Assembly: GCA_916048095.2 (NCBI GenBank)
Contig: OU696590.1
Coordinates: forward strand, 3,728,049 to 3,792,048
Length of the DNA stretch: 64,000 nucleotides
From: Sacculina carcini
Taxonomy: Eukaryota; Arthropoda; Thecostraca; Sacculinidae
Direction of reading: 5' to 3'
Notes under the pieces: model-generated
Told to the model about the DNA's origin: nothing
Database searches by the model: none
The model's input: the letters and a program-made list of their open reading frames with translations, nothing else
Part shown: positions 13,401 through 26,471 of the stretch, piece by piece
Numbering within the stretch: the stretch's first letter is position 1
Layout: each line of letters starts with the position of its first letter
Translations under genes and position numbers: made by a program

Positions 13401-13844
13401 TCTTTATTTTCTTTATTTTCTTTATTTTCTTTATTTTCTTTATTTTCTTTATTTTCTTTATTTTCTTTATTTTCTTTATTTTCTTTATTTTCTTTATTTT
13501 CTTTATTTTCTTTATTTTCTTTATTTTCTTTATTTTCTTTATTTTCTTTATTTTCTTTATTTTCTTTATTTTCTTTATTTTCTTTATTTTCTTTATTTTC
13601 TTTATTTTCTTTATTTTCTTTATTTTCTTTATTTTCTTTATTTTCTTTATTTTCTTTATTTTCTTTATTTTCTTTATTTTCTTTATTTTCTTTATTTTCT
13701 TTATTTTCTTTATTTTCTTTATTTTCTTTATTTTCTTTATTTTCTTTATTTTCTTTATTTTCTTTATTTTCTTTATTTTCTTTATTTTCTTTATTTTCTT
13801 TATTTTCATTATTTTCTTTATTTTCTTTATTTTCTTTATTTTTT
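10453..13844. repeat. Segmental duplication of about 3.3 kb, copy 1
   Basis: Six units start here with spacer markers at 10585, 11083, 11591, 12287, 12650 and 12896, with spacings 498, 508, 696, 363 and 246. The same series recurs immediately to the right. Shared landmarks are a first unit of the TTGCGC/CAATCAATTTTCTTC type, a third unit with CTTCATTTT and CATTATTTT variants near its end, and a fourth unit beginning CTATATTTTC. Confidence 0.85.
11521..11560. repeat. Spacer copy with an 18-bp deletion
   Basis: The spacer reads GTTGAGTGCTGGGATTCG, lacking the 18 bases from AAGAAAG to CCTGG that every other inspected copy has between GAGTG and CTGGG. The duplicate unit in copy 2 (around 14930) retains them, so the loss came after, or was not copied in, that duplication. 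Confidence 0.9.
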
Positions 13845-14415
13845 TAATTCATCCAATTTATTTCGATTATTTGTGTGTAGAGTTTAGTGTTGAGTGAAGA
13901 AAGTTATTACCTGGCTGGGATTCGAACCGAGGTCCTCGGGGTTCGAGCAGAGTCTTACGCGGTCCGGCCATTGTAGATGTTCAAGAGAGATGGTTTATAT
14001 GTGGTATATATATTGCGCAAGCACGAGTGTACAATCAATTTTCTTCATTTTCTTTATTTTCTTTATTTTCTTTATTTTCTTTATTTTCTTTATTTTCTTT
14101 ATTTTCTTTATTTTCTTTATTTTCTTTATTTTCTTTATTTTCTTTATTTTCTTTATTTTCTTTATTTTCTTTATTTTCTTTATTTTCTTTATTTTCTTTA
14201 TTTTCTTTATTTTCTTTATTTTCTTTATTTTCTTTATTTTCTTTATTTTCTTTATTTTCTTTGTTTTCTTTATTTTCTTTATTTTCTTTATTTTCTTTAT
14301 TTTCTTTATTTTCTTTATTTTCTTAATTTTCTTTATTTTCTTTAATTCATCCAATTTATTTCGATTATTTGTGTGTAGAGTTTAGTGTTGAGTGAAGAAA
14401 GTTATTACCTGGCTG

Positions 14416-14468
14416 GGATTCGAACCGAGGTCCTCGGGGTTCGAGCAGAGTCTTACGCGGTCCGGCCA
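14416..14468 (-). other. tRNA-like segment with Pol III-type A and B boxes, repeated in every unit
   Basis: On the minus strand the segment runs from TGGCCGGACCGC to GGTTCGAATCC. The latter matches the eukaryotic Pol III B-box/T-loop consensus GGTTCGANNCC perfectly. The former matches about 9 of 12 positions of the A-box consensus TRGCNNAGYNGG, and box starts lie 42 nt apart, as in an intronless tRNA gene. The T-stem (CTCGG/CCCAG) has one C-C mismatch. The flanking bases cannot form an acceptor stem and the D-stem does not pair, so this is not a functional tRNA. It is best read as a tRNA-derived relic (SINE-like or LTR-embedded). About 91 copies occur between 10.5 and 62.2 kb. Confidence 0.6.
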
Positions 14469-14502
14469 TTGTAGATGTTCAAGAGAGATGGTTTATATGT
14501 GG

Positions 14503-14510
14503 TATATATA
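14503..14510. promoter_or_regulatory. TATATATA box in the repeat spacer (representative)
   Basis: A TATATATA run follows TTTATATGTGG in each spacer. Being self-complementary it could serve either strand. On the minus strand it lies about 20 bp inside the TGTACA end of the 158-bp LTR-like core, with an AATAAA about 150 bp further on (in GAAATAAATTGG), an order resembling an LTR. In units at 41094 and 42548 it is changed to TGTATATA. No evidence of activity is visible. Confidence 0.35.
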
Positions 14511-14522
14511 GTGCGCAAGCAC
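14511..14522 (+). other. Small inverted repeat with GCAA loop (representative)
   Basis: GTGC-GCAA-GCAC forms a 4-bp stem closed by a GNRA-type tetraloop if transcribed from the plus strand. In the variant units at about 10585, 13977, 38925, 43880, 49398, 50310 and 59599 the first G is T, giving the palindrome TTGCGCAA and breaking one stem pair. This is a short structure and could be chance. Confidence 0.35.
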
Positions 14523-16994
14523 GAGTGTACAATTAATTTTCTTTATTTTCTTTATTTTCTTTATTTTCTTTATTTTCTTTATTTTCTTTATTTTCTTTAT
14601 TTTCTTTATTTTCTTTATTTTCTTTATTTTCTTTATTTTCTTTATTTTCTTTATTTTCTTTATTTTCTTTATTTTCTTTATTTTCTTTATTTTCTTTATT
14701 TTCTTTATTTTCTTTATTTTCTTTATTTTCTTTATTTTCTTTATTTTCTTTATTTTCTTTATTTTCTTTATTTTCTTTATTTTCTTTATTTTCTTTATTT
14801 TCTTTATTTTCTTTATTTTCTTTATTTTCTTTATTTTCTTTATTTTCTTTATTTTCTATATTTTCCTTTATTCATCCAATTTATTTCGATTATTTGTGTG
14901 TAGAGTTTAGTGTTGAGTGAAGAAAGTTATTACCTGGCTGGGATTCGAACCGAGGTCCTCGGGGTTCGAGCAGAGTCTTACGCGGTCCGGCCATTGTAGA
15001 TGTTCAAGAGAGATGGTTTATATGTGGTATATATAGTGCGCAAGCACGAGTGTACAATTAATTTTCTTTATTTTCTTTATTTTCTTTATTTTCTTTATTT
15101 TCTTTATTTTCTTTATTTTCTTTATTTTCTTTATTTTCTTTATTTTCTTTATTTTCTTTATTTTCTTTATTTTCTTTATTTTCTTTATTTTCTTTATTTT
15201 CTTTATTTTCTTTATTTTCTTTATTTTCTTTATTTTCTTTATTTTCTTTATTTTCATTATTTTCTTTATTTTCTTTATTTTCTTTATTTTCTTTATTTTT
15301 TTTATTTTCTTTATTTTCTTTATTTTCTTTATTTTCTTTATTTTCTTTATTTTCTTTATTTTCTTTATTTTCTTTATTTTCTTTATTTTCTTTATTTTCT
15401 TTATTTTCTTTATTTTCTTTATTTTCTTTATTTTCTTTATTTTCTTTATTTTCTTTATTTTCTTTATTTTCTTTATTTTCCTTATTTTCTTTATTTTCTT
15501 TATTTTCTTCATTTTCTTCATTTTCTTTATTTTCTTTATTTTCATTATTTTCTTTATTTTCTTTATTTTTTTTAATTCATCCAATTTATTTCGATTATTT
15601 GTGTGTAGAGTTTAGTGTTGAGTGAAGAAAGTTATTACCTGGCTGGGATTCGAACCGAGGTCCTCGGGGTTCGAGCAGAGTCTTACGCGGTCCGGCCATT
15701 GTAGATGTTCAAGAGAGATGGTTTATATGTGGTATATATAGTGCGCAAGCACGAGTGTACAATTAATTTTCTATATTTTCTTTATTTTCTTTATTTTCTT
15801 TATTTTCTTTATTTTCTTTATTTTCTTTATTTTCTTTATTTTCTTTATTTTCTTTATTTTCTTTATTTTCTTTATTTTCTTTATTTTCTTTATTTTCTTT
15901 ATTTTCTTTATTTTCTTTATTTTCTTTATTTTCTTTAATTCATCCAATTTATTTCGATTATTTGTGTGTAGAGTTTAGTGTTGAGTGAAGAAAGTTATTA
16001 CCTGGCTGGGATTCGAACCGAGGTCCTCGGGGTTCGAGCAGAGTCTTACGCGGTCCGGCCATTGTAGATGTTCAAGAGAGATGGTTTATATGTGGTATAT
16101 ATAGTGCGCAAGCACGAGTGTACAATTAATTTTCTTTATTTTCTTTATTTTCTTTATTTTCTTTATTTTCTTTATTTTCTTTAATTCATCCAATTTATTT
16201 CGATTATTTGTGTGTAGAGTTTAGTGTTGAGTGAAGAAAGTTATTACCTGGCTGGGATTCGAACCGAGGTCCTCGGGGTTCGAGCAGAGTCTTACGCGGT
16301 CCGGCCATTGTAGATGTTCAAGAGAGATGGTTTATATGTGGTATATATAGTGCGCAAGCACGAGTGTACAATTAATTTTCTTTATTTTCTTTATTTTCTT
16401 TATTTTCTTTATTTTCTTTATTTTCTTTATTTTCTTTATTTTCTTTATTTTCTTTATTTTCTTTATTTTCTTTATTTTCTTTATTTTCTTTATTTTCTTT
16501 ATTTTCTTTATTTTCTTTATTTTCTTTATTTTCTTTATTTTCTTTATTTTCTTTATTTTCTTTATTTTCTTTATTTTCTTTATTTTCTTTATTTTCTTTA
16601 TTTTCTTTATTTTCTTTATTTTCTTTATTTTCTTTATTTTCTTTATTTTCTTTATTTTCTTTATTTTCTTTATTTTCTTTATTTTCTTTATTTTCTTTAT
16701 TTTCTTTATTTTCTTTATTTTCTTTATTTTCTTTATTTTCTTTATTTTCTTTATTTTCTTTATTTTCTTTATTTTCTTTATTTTCTTTATTTTCTTTATT
16801 TTCTTTATTTTCTTTATTTTCTTTATTTTCTTTATTTTCTTTATTTTCTTTATTTTCTTTATTTTCTTTATTTTCTTTATTTTCTTTATTTTCTTTATTT
16901 TCTTTATTTTCTTTATTTTCTTTATTTTCTTTATTTTCTTTATTTTCTTTATTTTCTTTATTTTCTTTATTTTCTTTATTTTCTTTATTTTTTT

Positions 16995-19900
16995 TAATTC
17001 ATCCAATTTATTTCGATTATTTGTGTGTAGAGTTTAGTGTTGAGTGAAGAAAGTTATTACCTGGCTGGGATTCGAACCGAGGTCCTCGGGGTTCGAGCAG
17101 AGTCTTACGCGGTCCGGCCATTGTAGATGTTCAAGAGAGATGGTTTATATGTGGTATATATAGTGCGCAAGCACGAGTGTACAATTAATTTTCTTTATTT
17201 TCTTTATTTTCTTTATTTTCTTTATTTTCTTTATTTTCTTTATTTTCTTTATTTTCTTTATTTTCTTTATTTTCTTTATTTTCTTTATTTTCCTTATTTT
17301 CCTTATTTTCCTTATTTTCCTTATTTTCTTTATTTTCTTTATTTTCTTTATTTTCTTTATTTTCTTTATTTTCTTTATTTTCTTTATTTTCTTTATTTTC
17401 TTTATTTTCTTTATTTTCTTTATTTTCTTTATTTTCTTTATTTTCTTTATTTTCTTTATTTTCTTTATTTTCTTTATTTTCTTTATTTTCTTTATTTTCT
17501 TTATTTTCTTTATTTTCTTTATTTTCTTTATTTTCTTTATTGTCTGTATTTTCTTTATTTTCTTTATTTTGTTTATTTTCTTTATTTTCTTTATTTTCTT
17601 TATTTTCTTTATTTTCTTTATTTTCTTAATTTTCTTTATTTTCTTTATTTTCTATATTTTCTTTATTTTCTTTATTTTCTTCATTTTCTTTATTTTCTTT
17701 ATTTTCTTTATTTTCTTTATTTTCTTAATTTTCTATATTTTCTTTAATTCATCCAATTTATTTCGATTATTTGTGTGTAGAGTTTAGTGTTGAGTGAAGA
17801 AAGTTATTACCTGGCTGGGATTCGAACCGAGGTCCTCGGGGTTCGAGCAGAGTCTTACGCGGTCCGGCCATTGTAGATGTTCAAGAGAGATGGTTTATAT
17901 GTGGTATATATAGTGCGCAAGCACGAGTGTACAATTAATTTTCTTTATTTTCTTTATTTTCTTTATTTTCTTTATTTTCTTTATTTTCTTTATTTTCTTT
18001 ATTTTCTTTATTTTCTTTATTTTCTTTATTTTCTTTATTTTCTTTATTTTCTTTATTTTCTTTATTTTCTTTATTTTCTTTATTTTCTTTATTTTCTTTA
18101 TTTTCTTTATTTTCTTTATTTTCTTTATTTTCTTTATTTTCTGTATTTTCTGTATTTTCTGTATTTTCTTTATTTTCTTTATTTTCTTTATTTTCTTTAT
18201 TTTCTTTATTTTCTTTATTTTCTTTATTTTCTTTATTTTCTTTATTTTCTTTATTTTCTTTATTTTCTTTATTTTCTTTATTTTCTTCATTTTCTTCATT
18301 TTCTTTATTTTCTTTATTTTCATTATTTTCTTTATTTTCTTTATTTTCTTTATTTTTTTTAATTCATCCAATTTATTTCGATTATTTGTGTGTAGAGTTT
18401 AGTGTTGAGTGAAGAAATTTATTACCTGGCTGGGATTCGAACCGAGGTCCTCGGGGTTCGAGCAGAGTCTTACGCGGTCCGGCCATTGTAGATGTTCAAG
18501 AGAGATGGTTTATATGTGGTATATATAGTGCGCAAGCACGAGTGTACAATTAATTTTCTTTATTTTCTTTATTTTCTTTATTTTCTTTATTTTCTTTATT
18601 TTCTTTATTTTCTTTATTTTCTTTATTTTCTTTATTTTCTTTATTTTCTTTATTTTCCTTATTTTCCTTATTTTCCTTATTTTCCTTATTTTCTTTATTT
18701 TCTTTATTTTCTTTATTTTCTTTATTTTCTTTATTTTCTTTATTTTCTTTATTTTCTTTATTTTCTTTATTTTCTTTATTTTCTTTATTTTCTTTATTTT
18801 CTTTATTTTCTTTATTTTCTTTATTTTCTTTATTTTCTTTATTTTCTTTATTTTCTTTATTTTCTTTATTTTCTTTATTTTCTTTATTTTCTTTATTGTC
18901 TGTATTTTCTTTATTTTCTTTATTTTGTTTATTTTCTTTATTTTCTTTATTTTCTTTATTTTCTTTATTTTCTTTATTTTCTTAATTTTCTTTATTTTCT
19001 TTATTTTCTATATTTTCTTTATTTTCTTTATTTTCTTCATTTTCTTTATTTTCTTTATTTTCTTTATTTTCTTTATTTTCTTTATTTTCTATATTTTCTT
19101 TAATTCATCCAATTTATTTCGATTATTTGTGTGTAGAGTTTAGTGTTGAGTGAAGAAAGTTATTACCTGGCTGGGATTCGAACCGAGGTCCTCGGGGTTC
19201 GAGCAGAGTCTTACGCGGTCCGGCCATTGTAGATGTTCAAGAGAGATGGTTTATATGTGGTATATATAGTGCGCAAGCACGAGTGTACAATTAATTTTCT
19301 TTATTTTCTTTATTTTCTTTATTTTCTTTATTTTCTTTATTTTCTTTATTTTCTTTATTTTCTTTATTTTCTTTATTTTCTTTATTTTCTTTATTTTCTT
19401 TATTTTCTTTATTTTCTTTATTTTCTTTATTTTCTTTATTTTCTTTATTTTCTTTATTTTCTTTATTTTCTTTATTTTCTTTATTTTCTTTATTTTCTGT
19501 ATTTTCTGTATTTTCTGTATTTTCTTTATTTTCTTTATTTTCTTTATTTTCTTTATTTTCTTTATTTTCTTTATTTTCTTTATTTTCTTTATTTTCTTTA
19601 TTTTCTTTATTTTCTTTATTTTCTTTATTTTCTTTATTTTCTTTATTTTCTTTATTTTCTTTATTTTCTTTATTTTCTTTATTTTCTTTATTTTCTTTAT
19701 TTTTTTTAATTCATCCAATTTATTTCGATTATTTGTGTGTAGAGTTTAGTGTTGAGTGAAGAAAGTTATTACCTGGCTGGGATTCGAACCGAGGTCCTCG
19801 GGGTTCGAGCAGAGTCTTACGCGGTCCGGCCATTGTAGATGTTCAAGAGAGATGGTTTATATGTGGTATATATAGTGCGCAAGCACGAGTGTACAATTAA

Positions 19901-21062
19901 TTTTCTTTATTTTCTTTATTTTCTTTATTTTCTTTATTTTCTTTATTTTCTTTATTTTCTTTATTTTCTTTATTTTCTTTATTTTCTTTATTTTCTTTAT
20001 TTTCCTTATTTTCCTTATTTTCCTTATTTTCCTTATTTTCTTTATTTTCTTTATTTTCTTTATTTTCTTTATTTTCTTTATTTTCTTTATTTTCTTTATT
20101 TTCTTTATTTTCTTTATTTTCTTTATTTTCTTTATTTTCTTTATTTTCTTTATTTTCTTTATTTTCTTTATTTTCTTTATTTTCTTTATTTTCTTTATTT
20201 TCTTTATTTTCTTTATTTTCTTTATTTTCTTTATTTTCTTTATTTTCTTTATTGTCTGTATTTTCTTTATTTTCTTTATTTTGTTTATTTTCTTTATTTT
20301 CTTTATTTTCTTTATTTTCTTTATTTTCTTTATTTTCTTAATTTTCTTTATTTTCTTTATTTTCTATATTTTCTTTATTTTCTTTATTTTCTTCATTTTC
20401 TTTATTTTCTATATTTTCTTTATTTTCTTTATTTTCTTTATTTTCTATATTTTCCTTTATTCATCCAATTTATGTCGATTATTTGTGTGTAGAGTTTAGT
20501 GTTGAGTGAAGAAAGTTATTACCTGGCTGGGATTCGAACCGAGGTCCTCGGGGTTCGAGCAGAGTCTTACGCGGTCCGGCCATTGTAGATGTTCAAGAGA
20601 GATGGTTTATATGTGGTATATATAGTGCGCAAGCACGAGTGTACAATTAATTTTCTTTATTTTCTTTATTTTCTTTATTTTCTTTATTTTCTTTATTTTC
20701 TTTATTTTCTTTATTTTCTTTATTTTCTTTATTTTCTTTATTTTCTTTATTTTCTTTATTTTCTTTATTTTCTTTATTTTCTTTATTTTCTTTATTTTCT
20801 TTATTTTCTTTATTTTCTTTATTTTCTTTATTTTCTTTATTTTCTGTATTTTCTGTATTTTCTGTATTTTCTTTATTTTCTTTATTTTCTTTATTTTCTT
20901 TATTTTCTTTATTTTCTTTATTTTCTTTATTTTCTTTATTTTCTTTATTTTCTTTATTTTCTTTATTTTCTTTATTTTCTTTATTTTCTTCATTTTCTTC
21001 ATTTTCTTTATTTTCTTTATTTTCTTTATTTTCTTTATTTTCTTTATTTTCTTTATTTTTTT
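16995..21062. repeat. Three tandem copies of a two-unit, about 1356-bp higher-order repeat
   Basis: Unit markers at 17127/17877, 18492/19233 and 19839/20589 give blocks of 1365, 1347 and 1356 bp. The first unit of each pair carries four successive CCTTATTTT variants, then TGTCTGTATT and TTTGTTTATT variants. The second carries three CTGTATTTT variants. The blocks differ by 9-bp steps and a few substitutions (for example GAAGAAATT at 18413). Confidence 0.9.
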
Positions 21063-24000
21063 TAATTCATCCAATTTATTTCGATTATTTGTGTGTAGAG
21101 TTTAGTGTTGAGTGAAGAAAGTTATTACCTGGCTGGGATTCGAACCGAGGTCCTCGGGGTTCGAGCAGAGTCTTACGCGGTCCGGCCATTGTAGATGTTC
21201 AAGAGAGATGGTTTATATGTGGTATATATAGTGCGCAAGCACGAGTGTACAATTAATTTTCTTTATTTTCTTTATTTTCTTTATTTTCTTTATTTTCTTT
21301 ATTTTCTTTATTTTCTTTATTTTCTTTATTTTCTTTATTTTCTTTATTTTCTTTATTTTCTTTATTTTCTTTATTTTCTTTATTTTCTTTATTTTCATTA
21401 TTTTCATTATTTTCTTTATTTTCTTTATTTTCTTTATTTTCTTTATTTTCTTTATTTTCTTTATTTTCTTTATTTTCTTTATTTTCATTATTTTCATTAT
21501 TTTCTTTATTTTCTTTATTTTCTTTATTTTCTTTATTTTCTTTATTTTCTTTATTTTCTTTATTTTCTTTATTTTCTTTATTTTCTTTATTTTCTTTATT
21601 TTCTTTATTTTCTTTATTTTCTTTTTTTTCTTTATTTTCTTTATTTTCTTTATTTTCTTTATTTTCTTTATTTTCTTTATTTTCTTTATTTTCTTTATTT
21701 TCTTTATTTTCTTTATTTTCTTTATTTTCTTTATTTTCTTTATTTTCTTTATTTTCTTTATTTTCTTTATTTTCTTTATTTTCTTTATTTTCTTTATTTT
21801 CTTTATTTTCTTTATTTTCTTTATTTTCTTTATTTTCTTTATTTTCTTTATTTTCTTTATTTTCTTTATTTTCTTTATTTTCTTTATTTTCTTTATTTTC
21901 TTTATTTTCTTTATTTTCTTTATTTTCTTTATTTTCTTTATTTTCTTTATTTTCTTTATTTTCTTTATTTTCTTTATTTTCTTTATTTTCTTTATTTTCT
22001 TTATTTTTTTTAATTCATCCAATTTATTTCGATTATTTGTGTGTAGAGTTTAGTGTTGAGTGAAGAAAGTTATTACCTGGCTGGGATTCGAACCGAGGTC
22101 CTCGGGGTTCGAGCAGAGTCTTACGCGGTCCGGCCATTGTAGATGTTCAAGAGAGATGGTTTATATGTGGTATATATAGTGCGCAAGCACGAGTGTACAA
22201 TTAATTTTCTTTATTTTCTTTATTTTCTTTATTTTCTTTATTTTCTTTATTTTCTTTATTTTCTTTATTTTCTTTATTTTCTTTATTTTCCTTATTTTCC
22301 TTATTTTCTTTATTTTCTTTATTTTCTTTATTTTCTTTATTTTCTTTATTTTCTTTATTTTCTTTATTTTCTTTATTTTCTTTATTTTCTTTATTTTCTT
22401 TATTTTCTTTATTTTCTTTATTTTCTTTATTTTCTTTATTTTCTTTATTTTCTTTATTTTCTTTATTTTCTTTATTTTCTTTATTTTCTTTATTTTCTTT
22501 ATTTTCTTTATTTTCTTTATTTTCTTTATTTTCTTTATTTTCTTTATTTTCTTTATTTTCTTTATTTTCTTTATTTTCTTTATTTTCTTTATTTTCTTTA
22601 TTTTCTTTATTTTCTTTATTTTCTTTATTTTCTTTATTTTCTTTATTTTCTTTATTTTCTTTATTTTCTTTATTTTCTTTATTTTCTTTATTTTCTTTAT
22701 TTTCATTATTTTCTTTATTTTCTTTATTTTCTTTATTTTCTTTATTTTCTTTATTTTCTTTATTTTCTTTATTTTCTTTATTTTCTTTATTTTCTTTATT
22801 TTCTTTATTTTCTTTATTTTCTTTATTTTCTTTATTTTCTTTATTTTCTTTATTTTCTTTATTTTCTTTATTTTCTTTATTTTCTTTATTTTCTTTATTT
22901 TCTTTATTTTCTTTATTTTCTTTATTTTCTTTATTTTCTTTATTTTCTTTATTTTCTTTATTTTCTTTATTTTCTTTATTTTCTTTATTTTCTTTATTTT
23001 CTTTATTTTCTTTATTTTCTTTATTTTCTTTATTTTCTTTATTTTCTTTATTTTCTTTATTTTCTTTATTTTCTTTATTTTCTTTATTTTCTTTATTTTC
23101 TTTATTTTCTTTATTTTCTTTATTTTCTTTATTTTCTTTATTTTCTTTATTTTCTTTATTTTCTTTATTTTCTTTATTTTCTTCATTTTCTTCATTTTCT
23201 TCATTTTCTTTATTTTCTTTATTTTCTTTATTTTCTTTATTTTCTTTATTTTCTTTATTTTCTTTATTTTCTTTATTTTCTTTATTTTCTTTATTTTCTT
23301 TATTTTCTTTATTTTCTTTATTTTCTTTATTTTCTTTATTTTCTTTATTTTCTTTATTTTCTTTATTTTCTTTATTTTCTTTATTTTCTTTATTTTCTTT
23401 ATTTTCTTTATTTTCTTTATTTTCTTTATTTTCTTTATTTTCTTTATTTTCTTTATTTTCTTTATTTTCTTTATTTTTTTTAATTCATCCAATTTATTTC
23501 GATTATTTGTGTGTAGAGTTTAGTGTTGAGTGAAGAAAGTTATTACCTGGCTGGGATTCGAACCGAGGTCCTCGGGGTTCGAGCAGAGTCTTACGCGGTC
23601 CGGCCATTGTAGATGTTCAAGAGAGATGGTTTATATGTGGTATATATAGTGCGCAAGCACGAGTGTACAATTAATTTTCTTTATTTTCTTTATTTTCTTT
23701 ATTTTCTTTATTTTCTTTATTTTCTTTATTTTCTTTATTTTCTTTATTTTCTTTATTTTCTTTATTTTCTTTATTTTCTTTATTTTCTTTATTTTCTTTA
23801 TTTTCTTTATTTTCTTTATTTTCTTTATTTTCTTTATTTTCTTTATTTTCTTTATTTTCTTTATTTTCTTTATTTTCTTTATTTTCTTTATTTTCTTTAT
23901 TTTCTTTATTTTCTTTATTTTCTTTATTTTCTTTATTTTCTTTATTTTCTTTATTTTCTTTATTTTCTTTATTTTCTTTATTTTCTTTATTTTCTTTATT

Positions 24001-26471
24001 TTCTTTATTTTCTTTATTTTCTTTATTTTCTTTATTTTCTTTATTTTCTTTATTTTCTTTATTTTCTTTATTTTCTTTATTTTCTTTATTTTCTTTATTT
24101 TCTTCATTTTCTTTATTTTCTTTATTTTCTTTATTTTCTTTATTTTCTTTATTTTCTTTATTTTCTTTATTTTCTTTATTTTCTTTATTTTCTTTATTTT
24201 CTTTATTTTCTTTATTTTCTTTATTTTCTTTATTTTCTTTATTTTCTTTATTTTCTTTATTTTCTTTATTTTCTTTATTTTCTTTATTTTCTTTATTTTC
24301 TTTATTTTCTTTATTTTCTTTATTTTCTTTATTTTCTTTATTTTCTTTATTTTCTTTATTTTCTTTATTTTCTTTATTTTCTTTATTTTCTTTAATTCAT
24401 CCAATTTATTTCGATTATTTGTGTGTAGAGTTTAGTGTTGAGTGAAGAAAGTTATTACCTGGCTGGGATTCGAACCGAGGTCCTCGGGGTTCGAGCAGAG
24501 TCTTACGCGGTCCGGCCATTGTAGATGTTCAAGAGAGATGGTTTATATGTGGTATATATAGTGCGCAAGCACGAGTGTACAATTAATTTTCTTTATTTTC
24601 TATATTTTCTTTATTTTCTTTATTTTCTTTATTTTCTTTATTTTCTTTATTTTCTTTATTTTCTTTATTTTCTTTATTTTCTTTATTTTCTTTATTTTCT
24701 TTATTTTCTTTATTTTCTTTATTTTCTTTATTTTCTTTATTTTCTTTATTTTCTTTATTTTCTTTATTTTCTTTATTTTCTTTATTTTCTTTATTTTCTT
24801 TATTTTCTTTATTTTCTTTATTTTCTTTATTTTCTTTATTTTCTTTATTTTCTTTATTTTCTTTATTTTCTTTATTTTCTTTATTTTCTTTATTTTCTTT
24901 ATTTTCTTTATTTTCTTTATTTTCTTTATTTTCTTTATTTTCTTTATTTTCTTTATTTTCTTTATTTTCTTTATTTTCTTTATTTTCTTTATTTTCTTTA
25001 TTTTCTTTATTTTCTTTATTTTCTTTATTTTCTTTATTTTCTTTATTTTCTTTATTTTCTTTATTTTCTTTATTTTCTTTATTTTCTTTATTTTCTTTAT
25101 TTTCTTTATTTTCTTTATTTTCTTTATTTTCTTTATTTTCTTTATTTTCTTTATTTTCTTTATTTTCTTTATTTTCTTTATTTTCTTTATTTTCTTTATT
25201 TTCTTTATTTTCTTTATTTTCTTTATTTTCTTTATTTTCTTTATTTTCTTTATTTTCTTTATTTTCTTTATTTTCTTTATTTTCTTTATTTTCTTTATTT
25301 TCTTTATTTTCTTTATTTTCTTTATTTTCTTTATTTTCTTTATTTTCTTTATTTTCTTTATTTTCTTTATTTTCTTTATTTTCTTCATTTTCTTCATTTT
25401 CTTCATTTTCTTCATTTTCTTCATTTTCTTCATTTTCTTCATTTTCTTCATTTTCTTCATTTTCTTTATTTTCTTTATTTTCTTTATTTTCTTTATTTTC
25501 TTTATTTTCTTTATTTTCTTTATTTTCTTTATTTTCTTTATTTTCTTTATTTTCTTTATTTTCTTTATTTTCTTTATTTTCTTTATTTTCTTTATTTTCT
25601 TTATTTTCTTTATTTTCTTTATTTTCTTTATTTTCTTTATTTTCTTCATTTTCTTCATTTTCTTCATTTTCTTCATTTTCTTCATTTTCTTCATTTTCTT
25701 TATTTTCTTTATTTTCTTTATTTTCTTTATTTTCTTTATTTTCTTTATTTTCTTTATTTTCTTTATTTTCTTTATTTTCTTTATTTTCTTTATTTTCTTT
25801 ATTTTCTTTATTTTCTTTATTTTCTTTATTTTCTTTATTTTCTTTATTTTCTTTATTTTCTTTATTTTCTTTATTTTCTTTATTTTCTTTATTTTCTTTA
25901 TTTTCTTTATTTTCTTTAATTCATCCAATTTATTTCGATTATTTGTGTGTAGAGTTTAGTGTTGAGTGAAGAAAGTTATTACCTGGCTGGGATTCGAACC
26001 GAGGTCCTCGGGGTTCGAGCAGAGTCTTACGCGGTCCGGCCATTGTAGATGTTCAAGAGAGATGGTTTATATGTGGTATATATAGTGCGCAAGCACGAGT
26101 GTACAATTAATTTTCTTTATTTTCTTTATTTTCTTTATTTTCTTTATTTTCTTTAATTCATCCAATTTATTTCGATTATTTGTGTGTAGAGTTTAGTGTT
26201 GAGTGAAGAAAGTTATTACCTGGCTGGGATTCGAACCGAGGTCCTCGGGGTTCGAGCAGAGTCTTACGCGGTCCGGCCATTGTAGATGTTCAAGAGAGAT
26301 GGTTTATATGTGGTATATATAGTGCGCAAGCACGAGTGTACAATTAATTTTCTTTATTTTCTTTATTTTCTTTATTTTCTTTATTTTCTTTATTTTCTTT
26401 ATTTTCTTTATTTTCTTTATTTTCTTTATTTTCTTTATTTTCTTTATTTTCTTTATTTTCTTTATTTTCTT
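21063..26471. repeat. Six-unit higher-order block, copy 1
   Basis: Markers at 21195, 22143, 23613, 24525, 26049 and 26286. Landmarks are two pairs of CATTATTTT in the first unit (21394-21410 and 21484-21500), CCTTATTTT twice in the second, a run of nine CTTCATTTT at about 25383-25462 and a second run of six at about 25644-25697 in the fourth, then a minimal 237-bp unit. The same series recurs from 27240. Confidence 0.8.

Larger units (their letters stand above)
14343..14540. repeat. Representative macrosatellite spacer, common type
   Basis: This copy stands for the consensus. In plus-strand order it holds a 29-bp AT-rich lead (TAATTCATCC..), a TGTAGAG motif, a 95-bp core shared with the LTR at 62114-62208, a segment containing GATGTTCAAGAGAGATGG, a TATATATA box, a small hairpin GTGCGCAAGCAC, and TGTACAATTAATTTTC leading into the 9-mers. 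From TGTAGA to TGTACA is 158 bp, bounded by TG and CA like a short LTR. I see no flanking target-site duplication (left flank ..TTGTG, right flank ATTAA). Confidence 0.9.
13845..16994. repeat. Segmental duplication of about 3.3 kb, copy 2
   Basis: Units at 13977, 14475, 15000, 15705, 16068 and 16314 have spacings 498, 525, 705, 363 and 246, the same order as copy 1 apart from 9-bp array-length changes. The last unit is 813 bp instead of 1081 bp, so the final array differs. Confidence 0.85.
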
